The notes beneath the pieces are model-generated. The model made no database searches, was not told the DNA's origin, and saw only the letters and a program-made list of their open reading frames with translations. Below are positions 16,016 through 23,205 of a stretch of 23,205 nt of DNA, piece after piece. The stretch comes from Thermoplasmatota archaeon. Lineage in GTDB: Archaea > Thermoplasmatota > Thermoplasmata > GCA-020350865 > JAUVCJ01. Each line of letters begins with the position of its first letter. Position 1 is the stretch's first letter. The translations under genes were made by a program, and so were the position numbers. The stretch lies in contig JAUVCJ010000010.1 in NCBI GenBank assembly GCA_030595765.1, positions 1 to 23,205 of the forward strand, written 5' to 3'.

Positions 16016-16497
16016 CAGATCCACCCCTTTTTATCCAGGTCGAAAATGATGGCTTGCACCCAGTAGGAGATCTCTCGTTTCATGTATAGGGCGATACCAC
16101 AGTGTTCGTTCCACCAGTAGTTGCTTTCCATGTGCATGTCGCAAAGCCTCAGGCCAAGAACCTCGTCTTCAAGCTTTCTGTCAGTGTATTTCATGAGCGC
16201 CGGGATGGATGCGGCCGGTGGGGTAAACGGATACGAATTTTTCAGGATCAGGGTAAACTCATAGTCCTGGCGTTTTGGAGGGCTAATGATGCCAGTCCAG
16301 CGTGTGGCGCTTTCATCAGTGGGTCTGATGGAGAACCATCTGCGGCTTCCATCGCCTTTCTCAAGGTAGTCCAGATATTCCATGAGCTTCAGGAGGGCAT
16401 ATTTTTCCTCCTTTACCCTCATGTCCCACCCCTTCTCCCCTGGAGATACCACTGTGGAGCATTGAAGGAAGTAGAAAAGGTCTTCTTCCTTTTTCAT
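16015..16497 (-). CDS. UFC1-like E2 conjugating enzyme
   Basis: A 160-residue protein with features of UFC1, the E2 of the UFM1 pathway. In order: a helix ending RVKEEKYALL, WFSIRPTDESATRWTG (compare human WFRLESNKEGTRWFG), DYEFTL, SYPFTPPAASIPAL, TDRK near the UFC1 TAK motif, LCD with catalytic Cys at C119, tryptophans at 128-129, and a C-terminal helix ending in KKGWI (UFC1 has QKGVI). Like UFC1 it lacks the HPN motif of canonical E2s, and its length is close to UFC1's 167 residues. The ATG is about 28 nt after a TATA-like box (16521-16529), so the operon mRNA is probably leaderless. It is the first gene, before the UBA5-like E1. The family call rests on my reading of conserved positions and not on a search. 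Confidence 0.85.
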   Translation of the reverse strand: MKKEEDLFYFLQCSTVVSPGEKGWDMRVKEEKYALLKLMEYLDYLEKGDGSRRWFSIRPTDESATRWTGIISPPKRQDYEFTLILKNSYPFTPPAASIPALMKYTDRKLEDEVLGLRLCDMHMESNYWWNEHCGIALYMKREISYWVQAIIFDLDKKGWI

Positions 16498-16520
16498 AGA
16501 ACCAATAAATGACCTGGCTG

Positions 16521-16529
16521 GTTATTTAG
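16521..16529 (-). promoter_or_regulatory. TATA box of the E2-E1-JAMM operon
   Basis: The minus strand reads CTAAATAAC, centred about 28 nt before the E2 start codon. It is the only promoter-like element seen for the operon, since the following genes overlap or nearly touch. The pyrimidine tract begins just beyond it. Confidence 0.6.
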
Positions 16530-16540
16530 GTTTTCCCAGG

Positions 16541-16706
16541 TCTCCTTCCATTCCTCTCTATCTCTTTCCCTCTTCCCCTCTCCCTTCTTTCTCTCTCCTC
16601 CTTTTCCTCTCTCTTTTTCTTCTCCTTTTCTTTTTCCCTTTTCTTTTTTCCTGGCCTATGAATTTTCCTTTTCTCTTCTTTCTCCTTTTTTCTCTTTTTC
16701 TTTCCC
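16541..16706. repeat. Long pyrimidine/purine-asymmetric tract
   Basis: The plus strand is nearly pure C and T. Positions 16561-16652 are 92 consecutive pyrimidines and 16663-16706 another 44. It fills most of the 289-bp space between the divergent E2 gene and rlmE. Purine-strand reading frames stay open only because they lack T, so the Lys/Glu/Arg-rich translations are not taken as genes. Confidence 0.9.
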
Positions 16707-16786
16707 ACCCTGCGGTCTCCAGACATATCTTCAGGCAAACGGTTCGAACCCAATCTTTATGAATCACGACAGTACATTGCATCCCT

Positions 16787-17473
16787 GTGTCTAAGCAATG
16801 GATGAGGCAGAACAGCAAGGATCCCTACTACAAGGCGGCCAAGAGGGATAACTACAGGTCTAGATCCTCCTTCAAGCTGATTCAGATCCACCAGAGGTTC
16901 GAGCTATTGCGTAAAGGCCAGGTGGTGGTGGACCTTGGCTCTGCACCTGGGGGGTGGCTCCAGGTAGCAAAGGAGTTCGTAGAAGAGGAGGGGCTGGTGA
17001 TCGGAGTTGATCTAGCTTCCATATTGCCTATAGACGGAGTTACGATAATTCGAGGGGACTTTACCACCCAGCGTGTTCGAGATCGAATCATGGAGACCCT
17101 GGCAGACAACGGCAAGAAAAAAGTGGACATAGTTCTCTCGGACCTAAGCCCGAACCTGACAGGCAAGTATGCAATGGATCAGGCCCGCTCGGTTGATCTG
17201 GCCGAGACTGCATTGAGGTTTGCACTGGATGTGCTTTCACCAAACGGAGCCTTTGCTGTAAAGGTGTTTCAGGGCGATATGTATCAGGATTATCTCAAGC
17301 TTTTCAGGAATTCTTTCGGATCAAGCAAACCATTTTCACCAAAGGCCTCCAGGTCTCACAGCTCAGAGATCTATCTGGTGGGCAAGAATCCGATACCGAT
17401 ATCGCGTAGAGTTGGAAAGATGTTCCAATCCGACCCTGAACAAAAGCTCTACTCCCCTGGCTATATCCATTGA
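16787..17473 (+). CDS. rlmE: 23S rRNA (uridine-2'-O)-methyltransferase RlmE (FtsJ)
   Basis: A 228-residue SAM-dependent methyltransferase that modifies a uridine in the large-subunit rRNA A-loop region. It has the FtsJ substrate lead (YRSRSSFKL), the SAM motif GSAPGGW (51-57) and the K-D-K-E catalytic tetrad at K30, D119 (SDLSPN), K159 (FAVKVFQG) and E194 (SHSSEIYLVG). The short C-terminal extension after about 205 is ordinary for archaeal forms. GTG 16787 is preferred over ATG 16802 because a TATA-like TTTATGA (16756-16762) lies about 28 nt upstream. It is divergent from the conjugation operon across the pyrimidine tract. Confidence 0.95.
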   Translation: MSKQWMRQNSKDPYYKAAKRDNYRSRSSFKLIQIHQRFELLRKGQVVVDLGSAPGGWLQVAKEFVEEEGLVIGVDLASILPIDGVTIIRGDFTTQRVRDRIMETLADNGKKKVDIVLSDLSPNLTGKYAMDQARSVDLAETALRFALDVLSPNGAFAVKVFQGDMYQDYLKLFRNSFGSSKPFSPKASRSHSSEIYLVGKNPIPISRRVGKMFQSDPEQKLYSPGYIH

Positions 17474-17741
17474 TCAGCGTGTGGGGCGGCTCCACAATCA
17501 GGCTCTAATGCCCTAATGCCTTTATGGCGCGATCCAATAACCTAACATCAAATAACATCACATCACATCACATATGGAACAATCCAATAAAACACCATAT
17601 GGCGCACCCCAAAAAACCCGCGTTGGTGTTCTCCATCAATTATGGTCAATAGTTGCCCTGGCTCGATGCTTGACCCGATTTTAATACATTCACTGACCCC
17701 CCTGGCAAAGGGTTATACCTGACCAATTTCATGCACTCCTT
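17474..17741. other. Intergenic region before hjc
   Basis: 268 bp without a gene I can support. It holds a short acatca repeat near 17560, two CATATGG/CCATATGG-containing sites around 17571 and 17595, and the hjc TATA box at 17713-17719. Confidence 0.5.
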
Positions 17742-18251
17742 ATGTCTGGAGGCGATTACGAACGGGAATTAAAAGGGATACTCCAGGCAGATGCCCAGGT
17801 TCTGCACAGGGTGACCAAGACTTGCACTGAGTATCAGGAATTACAGTATTTCAAGATCCAGAGAAAGCCCTTCATAGTCATACGGGCAGCTGGTTCATTT
17901 GGGGTGGACCTAGTCGCTCTTAGAGGGGATGTATCATTCCCAATAGAGGTAAAGTCCTCAGTGTCCAGAACCATACGTTTTAGCAGGAATGAGAGGGTAA
18001 AGGAGCAGGCCGAGAGGATGCAGGACGAGTGCGCCAGAGCCGGTCTGGTACCCATATATGCCTTCAGGCTGAAGAGGGTAAGAGGGGACACCTGGAGAAT
18101 GTTTGCACTTCCGCAGGAAAAGAACGTTCAAGGAAAGCTCAGGATAATCAATGACAGGATGCCCAAAGTTGATACGACCAAGGCTGGCAACTACGTTCTT
18201 AGATGGGATGATGGGATGACTCTGGCCGATTTTATCGACTATGTTTGTTAG
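17742..18251 (+). CDS. hjc: Archaeal Holliday junction resolvase Hjc
   Basis: A 169-residue endonuclease that cuts four-way DNA junctions at the end of homologous recombination. The nuclease core is clear: YERELKGIL (E9), AAGSFGVDLVAL (D56) and IEVKSS (E69, K71), then a helix with EQAERMQ and a hydrophobic VPIYAFRLKR strand. Between the first helix and the GSFGVD motif are about 25 extra residues (roughly 16-42) that short Hjc proteins lack, and the C-terminus is also longer than the usual 120-140 residues. ATG 17742 is about 26 nt after TTATACC (17713-17719), so the mRNA is probably leaderless. It is transcribed alone. Confidence 0.9.
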   Translation: MSGGDYERELKGILQADAQVLHRVTKTCTEYQELQYFKIQRKPFIVIRAAGSFGVDLVALRGDVSFPIEVKSSVSRTIRFSRNERVKEQAERMQDECARAGLVPIYAFRLKRVRGDTWRMFALPQEKNVQGKLRIINDRMPKVDTTKAGNYVLRWDDGMTLADFIDYVC

Positions 18252-18693
18252 TTAAAATAATATCTCATTAACACTCTCCCATTCAAGCCAATCCATTCAA
18301 GATTTCAGCCTTATACATAGCCTTATACAACGGCTTGTCCAGCATATCCGGCACTAGCTCCGAGTGGGACAAGTAGGATAAGTAATAATATATTCTAATG
18401 TCATACGGGATGGGCAATAATTAACAGTGTATGGGTAGAATAATTAAGATGAGGGCGAGTAGAATAATGAAACACCCAAGAGTGTGAAAAGTGTGAAAAG
18501 TAATAACTCGGAATGATTCGATAGAGGCAAGTAGGATTGTTCATACTTCTCCTACTCCGGCCTGGTTTGGGTCTGGTCTACTTGTTTAACCAGAATGTAG
18601 GTGTAAAAATGGTTCTCAGCACTCATAGGGTTCATCAAGTATCAGCCGACCACGTTTCATCATCGAACCGGTCAAGAATGTTGCATATTGCTT
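18252..18693. other. A+T-rich intergenic region
   Basis: About 440 bp after hjc with no gene I can support. It contains scattered short direct repeats (gtagaataat, agtaggat/agtaataa, gtgtgaaaa) and no recognisable RNA gene. The promoter for the next transcript begins at its right edge. Confidence 0.5.
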
Positions 18694-18708
18694 AAAAAGT
18701 TATATATC
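18694..18708 (+). promoter_or_regulatory. Archaeal BRE/TATA promoter of the coiled-coil gene
   Basis: A purine-rich BRE-like stretch is followed by TTATATATC (18700-18708). Transcription would start near 18727-18730, exactly at the first of the 24-bp repeats, giving a leader of about 150 nt before ATG 18879. This is unlike the leaderless genes nearby. Confidence 0.65.
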
Positions 18709-18729
18709 AAAGAACACATTTGTTAATCC

Positions 18730-18849
18730 AGTACAAGGTCATATTGCAGACCCGATATACGGCCACTTTGCAAACCCGGCACAAGGCCATCTTCCAGGCC
18801 TGACACGCGGTCAATTTGCAGACTAGGCAAAAAGCCATCTTGCAGACCC
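18730..18849 (+). repeat. Five 24-bp tandem repeats in the 5' leader of the coiled-coil gene
   Basis: Five imperfect head-to-tail copies of exactly 24 bp (starts at 18730, 18754, 18778, 18802, 18826), with a sixth partial copy at 18850. There are no spacers, so it is not a CRISPR array. Read in the frame of the downstream gene the units give an 8-residue pattern like xxKAILQT, broken by one TGA at 18801. It may be an untranslated leader or the remains of a former N-terminal extension. Confidence 0.85.
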
Positions 18850-18878
18850 AGTACAATATCCTCTTGAGGGGAAATACT

Positions 18879-21374
18879 ATGAATCTTCCTGGCGGAAAGA
18901 CAGCAATGACATCACTCGGTGGCAGAGAGTCCCTTGACAAGATACTTGCAGAATCCAGCAATCCTGGGTTTAGCGGGTATCTATTGACATCCATGGTATC
19001 AAAGGGCACTCCATGCACTGGATATCTGGTCATCAAGAAAGGAAAACCTGTCCTGGCAAGTTGGGAAGGGGATGTATTGCTCAAAAGAGAGCCAGCTGCC
19101 ACAAGACTACTAGCCGATGCACTAAAAGAGGATTCGGTTCTGGAGTTGCATAGTTTTTCATACGGCTCATCAACCATCAATGTGAGCTACCTAGTCAAGC
19201 AATACAAAGATTCAAAGCTGGCAGATCTGGATTTTGATGTAGAGCAGGAGCTGGCCAGAGCCGCTGAAGAACTGAGAAGCGAACTTGATACTGAGCGGAG
19301 CCAGAGAGATGCCCAGGCAAAAGCATTGCGAACCCAGACCGACATAGAATCGGCGCTTCATGAAAGTAGCTGGGATTCAGCAAAGAAGGAAGACCTGCTC
19401 AGGGAAAGGGAAGCTTCCATAGAGTCTCTACGCCAGGAGCTGGACTCGGTTCGCCATGGAAGCATGGCAATACTCAAGCATCTTACCAAAAAGCAGGAGG
19501 GAAGCCTTGGCCAGGATGATGTAGTTGCACTTGCAGAAAGAAAGGTCGAGGGCATTCGTCTAGCTCAGGAGCGAGAGCGCTTGCAACGACATGAGGAGAA
19601 GCTCCAGACACAGACATCCGAGCTTGAGCAGGAAAGGACCAAGCTCCGCAAGAAAGAGGAGTTTCTCAGGCAGAAAGGACTAGAGAACAAGCGCGAGGGA
19701 GCTGCTGTACAGAAGGAACGCAAGGACCTGGATAAGATCTGGAAAGAACTTGAGGATCAGACCAATGTAATATCAGGCCAGCGAGAGAGCCTTGAGGCCA
19801 GTGCAGCTCAACAGCTTGCAAGGGAACAGGCCATGCTCAGGAAGGAGGATGGACTCAGGGAGCTAAAGGATGATCTAGGCCGTGAAAGGGTCGAAATGAC
19901 CAAAGAGAGAAAGGAGCTATCTCAAAGGCAGGAAGAGGTGGCCAGGAGCAAGGAGGATTTGTCCTCCAGAATGGAAGCGCTTGAGGAATCCAGCCAGGAG
20001 CTGGCCCAGCTACAGAAGGAGCTGAAGGGTAAGAGCAGGGCCCTGGAAACAGAGTCAAAGGCTCTTGACAGGGTAAGGCGAGAGCTTGAAAAGGGAACCC
20101 AGGAGGCTGATGCGAGGGATAATGAGCTTACCGAACTAGAGGAAGCATTATCCAGGCAGGAAAAGAGCCTTAACCTCAAGAAGAGCAGGCTTGAGAAATC
20201 AGAACTAGCTCAGAAAAAGGCTGATAAGAAGAATGTTTCCCTCAAGAAATCCTTGGATCACCAGAAGAAGGCGCTAAAGGGATTGGAAAGTGACCTGGCT
20301 AAACGAGAGAAGAGCTTGGCAGAGAAAATAGAGATCAACACCCAGGCCGCAAAGGACCTGGCTGTACATGAGCGCGAGCTGGCAAAGATCACACGTGCAA
20401 ATAACAAGATGCTTATGGAAATAAAGGAAAAGGAAGGCCTGCTAGCTGAAACAGAAGGGAACCTTGATGAGCGGCATGGCGCTTTGAACCTGCTTGAGAG
20501 TGAGCTTGAAGAGCGTTCAGAGCAGCAGGATGGTAGAGCTGAGGAACTGGAACTGCTTAGCAGGGAAATGGATAAGCGCGAGTTGGAGCTAAGAACCAGT
20601 TCATCCGAGCTCCAAAAGGAAAAGAAGGAAGGCGAAAGGGAGCTTGCCCAAGCAAGGAAGAAGATGCAGAAGCTCCAAAAGGATGTATCTGCCGAGAGCC
20701 TGGCACTTGTTGTTGTTAGAGAGGAGCTCGAAGGACGGGAATCCCAGATCCAGGTGACCGAGTCTGACCTATCTGAGGAGCGTGCTACATTGGAGGAGCT
20801 TTCCACCAGCCTGATGCTCAAAGGCGAATCTCTGGAGCAGAGAGAAAAATCTCAAGCAGCCAGTCTGAAGGAGCTTGAGAAGGAAACAAAATCCACAAAA
20901 AAGGCTCTGGATTCCAGGGAAAATATGTTTGGCCAGCAGCAGACCGAGCTTGCAGGAGAACAGAAGGAACTTGCCCAGTCCATCAAGAATTTGGGCAAGG
21001 AAGCCAAGCTGGTAGAAAAAGATAAGGCCAGGATGGAAAAGGATTTCGAGAAGAGGGAGAGAGGGTTCAGTGTCAAGGAAATACAGCTTCTGGACAAGGA
21101 GCAGTCCCAAAAGGATGAAGCCACCAGAATTTCAGAGCTCATAGAGGCTCAGGAAGAGCGTGAGACCATTCTAAAGTCTGGCGAGAAGGAGTTAGCAGGC
21201 AGGGAGAATCAACTCAAGGACCAGGAAAAAGCGTTGGCTGCCAGGGAAAAGGCAATGAAGAAGAAGGAAAAAGAGGTTCTAGCCCTGAAAGAGAGCATGG
21301 AGGACCGAAAGCGGAGCTTTGATGATCGCAGGTCTGAGCTGGAAAAGATCCGTAAAGGACTTCAAGACCTCTGA
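18879..21374 (+). CDS. Very long coiled-coil protein with N-terminal DUF2226-like domain
   Basis: An 831-residue cytoplasmic protein. Residues 1-115 form a globular domain (LPGGKTAM, GFSGYLLTS, GYLVIKKGKPVLASW, AATRLLADALKED) resembling the DUF2226/DUF4388 type; this match is tentative. From about 120 to the end it is continuous heptad-rich, Glu/Lys/Leu/Gln-rich coiled coil, with no ATPase motifs, so it is not an SMC or Rad50 protein. It has no signal peptide or membrane helix. ATG 18879 has GAGGGG about 7 nt upstream, and a promoter with a repeat-filled leader lies further back. A role as a rod-like scaffold or cytoskeletal protein is inferred only from shape. It is transcribed alone. Confidence 0.85.
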   Translation: MNLPGGKTAMTSLGGRESLDKILAESSNPGFSGYLLTSMVSKGTPCTGYLVIKKGKPVLASWEGDVLLKREPAATRLLADALKEDSVLELHSFSYGSSTINVSYLVKQYKDSKLADLDFDVEQELARAAEELRSELDTERSQRDAQAKALRTQTDIESALHESSWDSAKKEDLLREREASIESLRQELDSVRHGSMAILKHLTKKQEGSLGQDDVVALAERKVEGIRLAQERERLQRHEEKLQTQTSELEQERTKLRKKEEFLRQKGLENKREGAAVQKERKDLDKIWKELEDQTNVISGQRESLEASAAQQLAREQAMLRKEDGLRELKDDLGRERVEMTKERKELSQRQEEVARSKEDLSSRMEALEESSQELAQLQKELKGKSRALETESKALDRVRRELEKGTQEADARDNELTELEEALSRQEKSLNLKKSRLEKSELAQKKADKKNVSLKKSLDHQKKALKGLESDLAKREKSLAEKIEINTQAAKDLAVHERELAKITRANNKMLMEIKEKEGLLAETEGNLDERHGALNLLESELEERSEQQDGRAEELELLSREMDKRELELRTSSSELQKEKKEGERELAQARKKMQKLQKDVSAESLALVVVREELEGRESQIQVTESDLSEERATLEELSTSLMLKGESLEQREKSQAASLKELEKETKSTKKALDSRENMFGQQQTELAGEQKELAQSIKNLGKEAKLVEKDKARMEKDFEKRERGFSVKEIQLLDKEQSQKDEATRISELIEAQEERETILKSGEKELAGRENQLKDQEKALAAREKAMKKKEKEVLALKESMEDRKRSFDDRRSELEKIRKGLQDL

Positions 21375-21898
21375 ATATGGCACCATTGAGCACAATTTCG
21401 AGCACAAGATCGCAAATTTATCCTTTCAGGTACATTCCGTCCAGTTCATCTCTACTCCAGTTCACTTTTACACAAGTTCATCGTTACGCAATCTAATCTT
21501 TACATCAGTTCATCACATCAATAAACTGCAATAATACATCAACTAACTGCACTAACAGATTGTTTCAACAAAGAAACAATTCGTATGGTATAACTCATAA
21601 AACAAGCCTATTTATTGAAGCGAAAATCGTCTGACAACATTATGGGAATTCGTTGAACCCTTGAGGGTACCCTTAAGGGTCTTGAAGGGTCTAGGTTTTT
21701 CGAAATATTAGCCAGTGTGTTTGAATATGGTGTGATATGTATGAAAAAGCGGTCTGTCACACCGTTACGTATATGGTATCATTCATAAATGAACTGCGTA
21801 TGACAGCAGAAAAAAGCGCAAGCGCTGGCTTCTTCACACTAGATATATTAGATTATCAATCGAAAGATTAATGACCAACTGCGCCAGTATGGTAATGG
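21375..21898. other. Intergenic region with palindromes
   Basis: 524 bp without a supported gene. Positions 21559-21566 pair with 21573-21580 (8-bp perfect stem, 6-nt loop). The perfect 12-bp palindrome ACCCTTAAGGGT at 21669-21680 is flanked by further GAGGGT and AAGGGT copies. A 5-bp GC stem (AGCGC/GCGCT) lies at 21815-21826. Several ttcatc/agttca repeats occur in 21430-21510. These could be a terminator for the coiled-coil gene and operators for the next gene. Confidence 0.5.
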
Positions 21899-23205
21899 AT
21901 GGGTTCAGGTTATTTCCTAAAAAAAGCCGTTTATCAGAGGCTTACGATAGTTTTCGCCATCATGCTCCTTTTTGGGGCCATTCCGTATACAGGTGGAGAC
22001 GATAAAACGCTAAACCGTGAAATTGATCCTGTCACAGTTTCCCTGCACTCAGACATGGCACAGATCATGGCGCAGAAAGACTCGCATAAGGACTCCCCTG
22101 CGATATTGCAGGATACTCAGGTTCGTCTCGATGAATTGACAACTGTGGAACAGGAACCTGCGGCTCAAATAGTTAAGGGTGTTGATTTTCAGGTACAGAC
22201 CGATTCTGCTATTGCGCCGCCTGGGCTTGCAGTATTAGAAAGCATTCTCAACAGACAATCCACTGAAGAACCGTTCACTCCCAATGACATCATAGATTTT
22301 GTTGTCAATCAACCCCTGAACTACTGGATGCATACCAATTACACCACCAATACGGAATCCCTCCTGTCATTCGAGAAGGGCAACATAAGGCCGACCCTTA
22401 TAAATCCAACTAACCTGGATATGTGGGTAGACGTGGATGTGGATAAAACAGGCACCACTGACATAAGCGGTATATTTCGCCCGTTAGCATCCTTGGAGCA
22501 AATAAATATTGAGCTCCCACCGACCGCAGATGTTGAGGGCGGGCTAGAAGCTGCAATAGAGAGGCGAAACACCGCTCCCTTCGAGCATTCTTCATTCAAT
22601 AGCCTATCAACTCATTTCATCAAATCTTTTTCCTATAACGACAATAATTTTCTTCTCACTTTGGGATTCGGGATGACTGATGTTCCTGACAATTTCAAGC
22701 TGTCATTGCAGGCTGACAGAATCGTGGTAGGCAATCTTTTCGGTGATCTTGCAAAGGGTATAATAGATAACGGCACACTTTCGGATATCTATGGTCCTCT
22801 TTGGGTAGACTGGTCATCCGGCGAGGGCATTCCAGGCTCTCTGGAGATATACATTTCAATGATACAGGTAGAATGGAACGCGACTGGGGTTTACACCCTA
22901 GGAGAACGGTCATGGATGGAGATAAAGTTCGATTGCCGGGACGATGAGACCACTGTTCCGATCGATGCCAAGCTTACACTGGATGTTGAGAGCACAACAG
23001 CCCCCATCGACGGCTTCAGCTGGGAGGGTGGAGTAACATCAGACATGTCTCTGAAATTCGTGGAGTTAAAAGAGGACATCACATACGCAATTACCAAGCT
23101 TGGAGGCCTTCCCTCAAGCATTGATGTAACCATGAAGGAAGTTCAGGAAGGTAGCCTCAACATTAGCCAGATCAATTTCAATGCCAGCTCTTCCATGGAG
23201 TATAT
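21899..23205 (+). CDS. Secreted or cell-surface protein, unknown function (incomplete at the right edge)
   Basis: An open frame of at least 435 residues without a stop before the window ends. It begins MGSGYFLKKAV and has a hydrophobic helix (about 16-30, LTIVFAIMLLFGAIPY), which is a signal peptide or N-terminal anchor. The rest is hydrophilic, rich in Asp, Thr and Ser, has predicted beta strands and N-glycosylation sequons such as NYT, NAT and NIS, and shows few cysteines. I recognise no domain. ATG 21899 is used; a TATA-like GATTAATG lies about 30 nt upstream (21865-21872). The palindrome-rich region before it may hold its regulatory sites. Absence of frame breaks over 1.3 kb makes the gene itself secure. 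Confidence 0.8.
   Translation, partial: MGSGYFLKKAVYQRLTIVFAIMLLFGAIPYTGGDDKTLNREIDPVTVSLHSDMAQIMAQKDSHKDSPAILQDTQVRLDELTTVEQEPAAQIVKGVDFQVQTDSAIAPPGLAVLESILNRQSTEEPFTPNDIIDFVVNQPLNYWMHTNYTTNTESLLSFEKGNIRPTLINPTNLDMWVDVDVDKTGTTDISGIFRPLASLEQINIELPPTADVEGGLEAAIERRNTAPFEHSSFNSLSTHFIKSFSYNDNNFLLTLGFGMTDVPDNFKLSLQADRIVVGNLFGDLAKGIIDNGTLSDIYGPLWVDWSSGEGIPGSLEIYISMIQVEWNATGVYTLGERSWMEIKFDCRDDETTVPIDAKLTLDVESTTAPIDGFSWEGGVTSDMSLKFVELKEDITYAITKLGGLPSSIDVTMKEVQEGSLNISQINFNASSSMEY

Noticed and set aside
13813..16497. CBASS or other anti-phage E1-E2-JAB system (Cap2/Cap3 type)
   Set aside because: No nucleotide cyclase or effector is nearby, E1 and E2 are separate proteins, and both resemble the UFM1 enzymes more than Cap2.
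16526..16818. Lys/Glu/Arg-rich open frames on the minus strand across the pyrimidine tract, possibly a small gene ahead of the E2
   Set aside because: A purine-only strand cannot form stop codons, so two frames are open at once. The composition is purely low complexity and no conserved pattern is seen.
18801..18803. Recoded TGA (selenocysteine-like readthrough) joining the 24-bp repeats to the coiled-coil protein
   Set aside because: No recoding element is evident, and a good ribosome site precedes ATG 18879. A leader or decayed extension is simpler.
18730..18849. CRISPR array
   Set aside because: The 24-bp units are contiguous and imperfect, without spacers, and no cas gene is near.

Overview
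This window looks like a chromosomal segment of a euryarchaeal-type archaeon. CDP-archaeol synthase (ether-lipid synthesis), an archaeal Hjc resolvase and an archaea-specific HTH regulator all point to Archaea. Many genes have a TATA-like box about 25-30 nt before the start codon and so appear leaderless. The membrane-anchored proteases and Zn-ribbon membrane proteins would suit a Thermoplasmata-like lineage, but that finer placement is a guess.

Layout. Positions 1-143 hold a run of stem-loops. Next is an IS1182-type insertion sequence (144-1965) with perfect 16-bp ends, 25 bp beyond the stop of a large membrane-anchored clostripain-like (C11) protease gene. A minus-strand operon follows: carS, an unlisted 44-residue zinc microprotein, and pyrE (reading right to left). 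Then come a small PH/CheF-like protein, and a two-gene minus-strand unit of a HTH regulator and a TraB-like protein with a long acidic insert. A Zn-ribbon membrane protein gene and a membrane-anchored subtilase gene converge and overlap by 111 bp. A second Zn-ribbon membrane protein follows.

The centrepiece is 13813-16497, a compact minus-strand operon of three genes: an E2-like protein that resembles UFC1, an E1-like protein that resembles UBA5, and a JAMM/MPN+ metalloprotease. UFC1 and UBA5 are the E2 and E1 of the eukaryotic UFM1 pathway. Stop and start overlap between E2 and E1 (TGATG), and only 4 nt separate E1 from the JAMM gene, so the three are probably translated together. I found no ubiquitin-like modifier in the window. 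The parsimonious reading is an archaeal UFM1-type conjugation cassette whose modifier is encoded elsewhere and whose processing or removal is done by a JAMM enzyme instead of the cysteine proteases used by eukaryotes.

To the right, divergently oriented behind a long pyrimidine tract, are rlmE (23S rRNA 2'-O-methyltransferase), hjc, a very long coiled-coil protein preceded by a leader of 24-bp repeats, and an incomplete secreted or surface protein that runs off the end. Short tandem repeats with periods that are multiples of 3 (12, 24, 39, 45 bp) recur inside and between genes.
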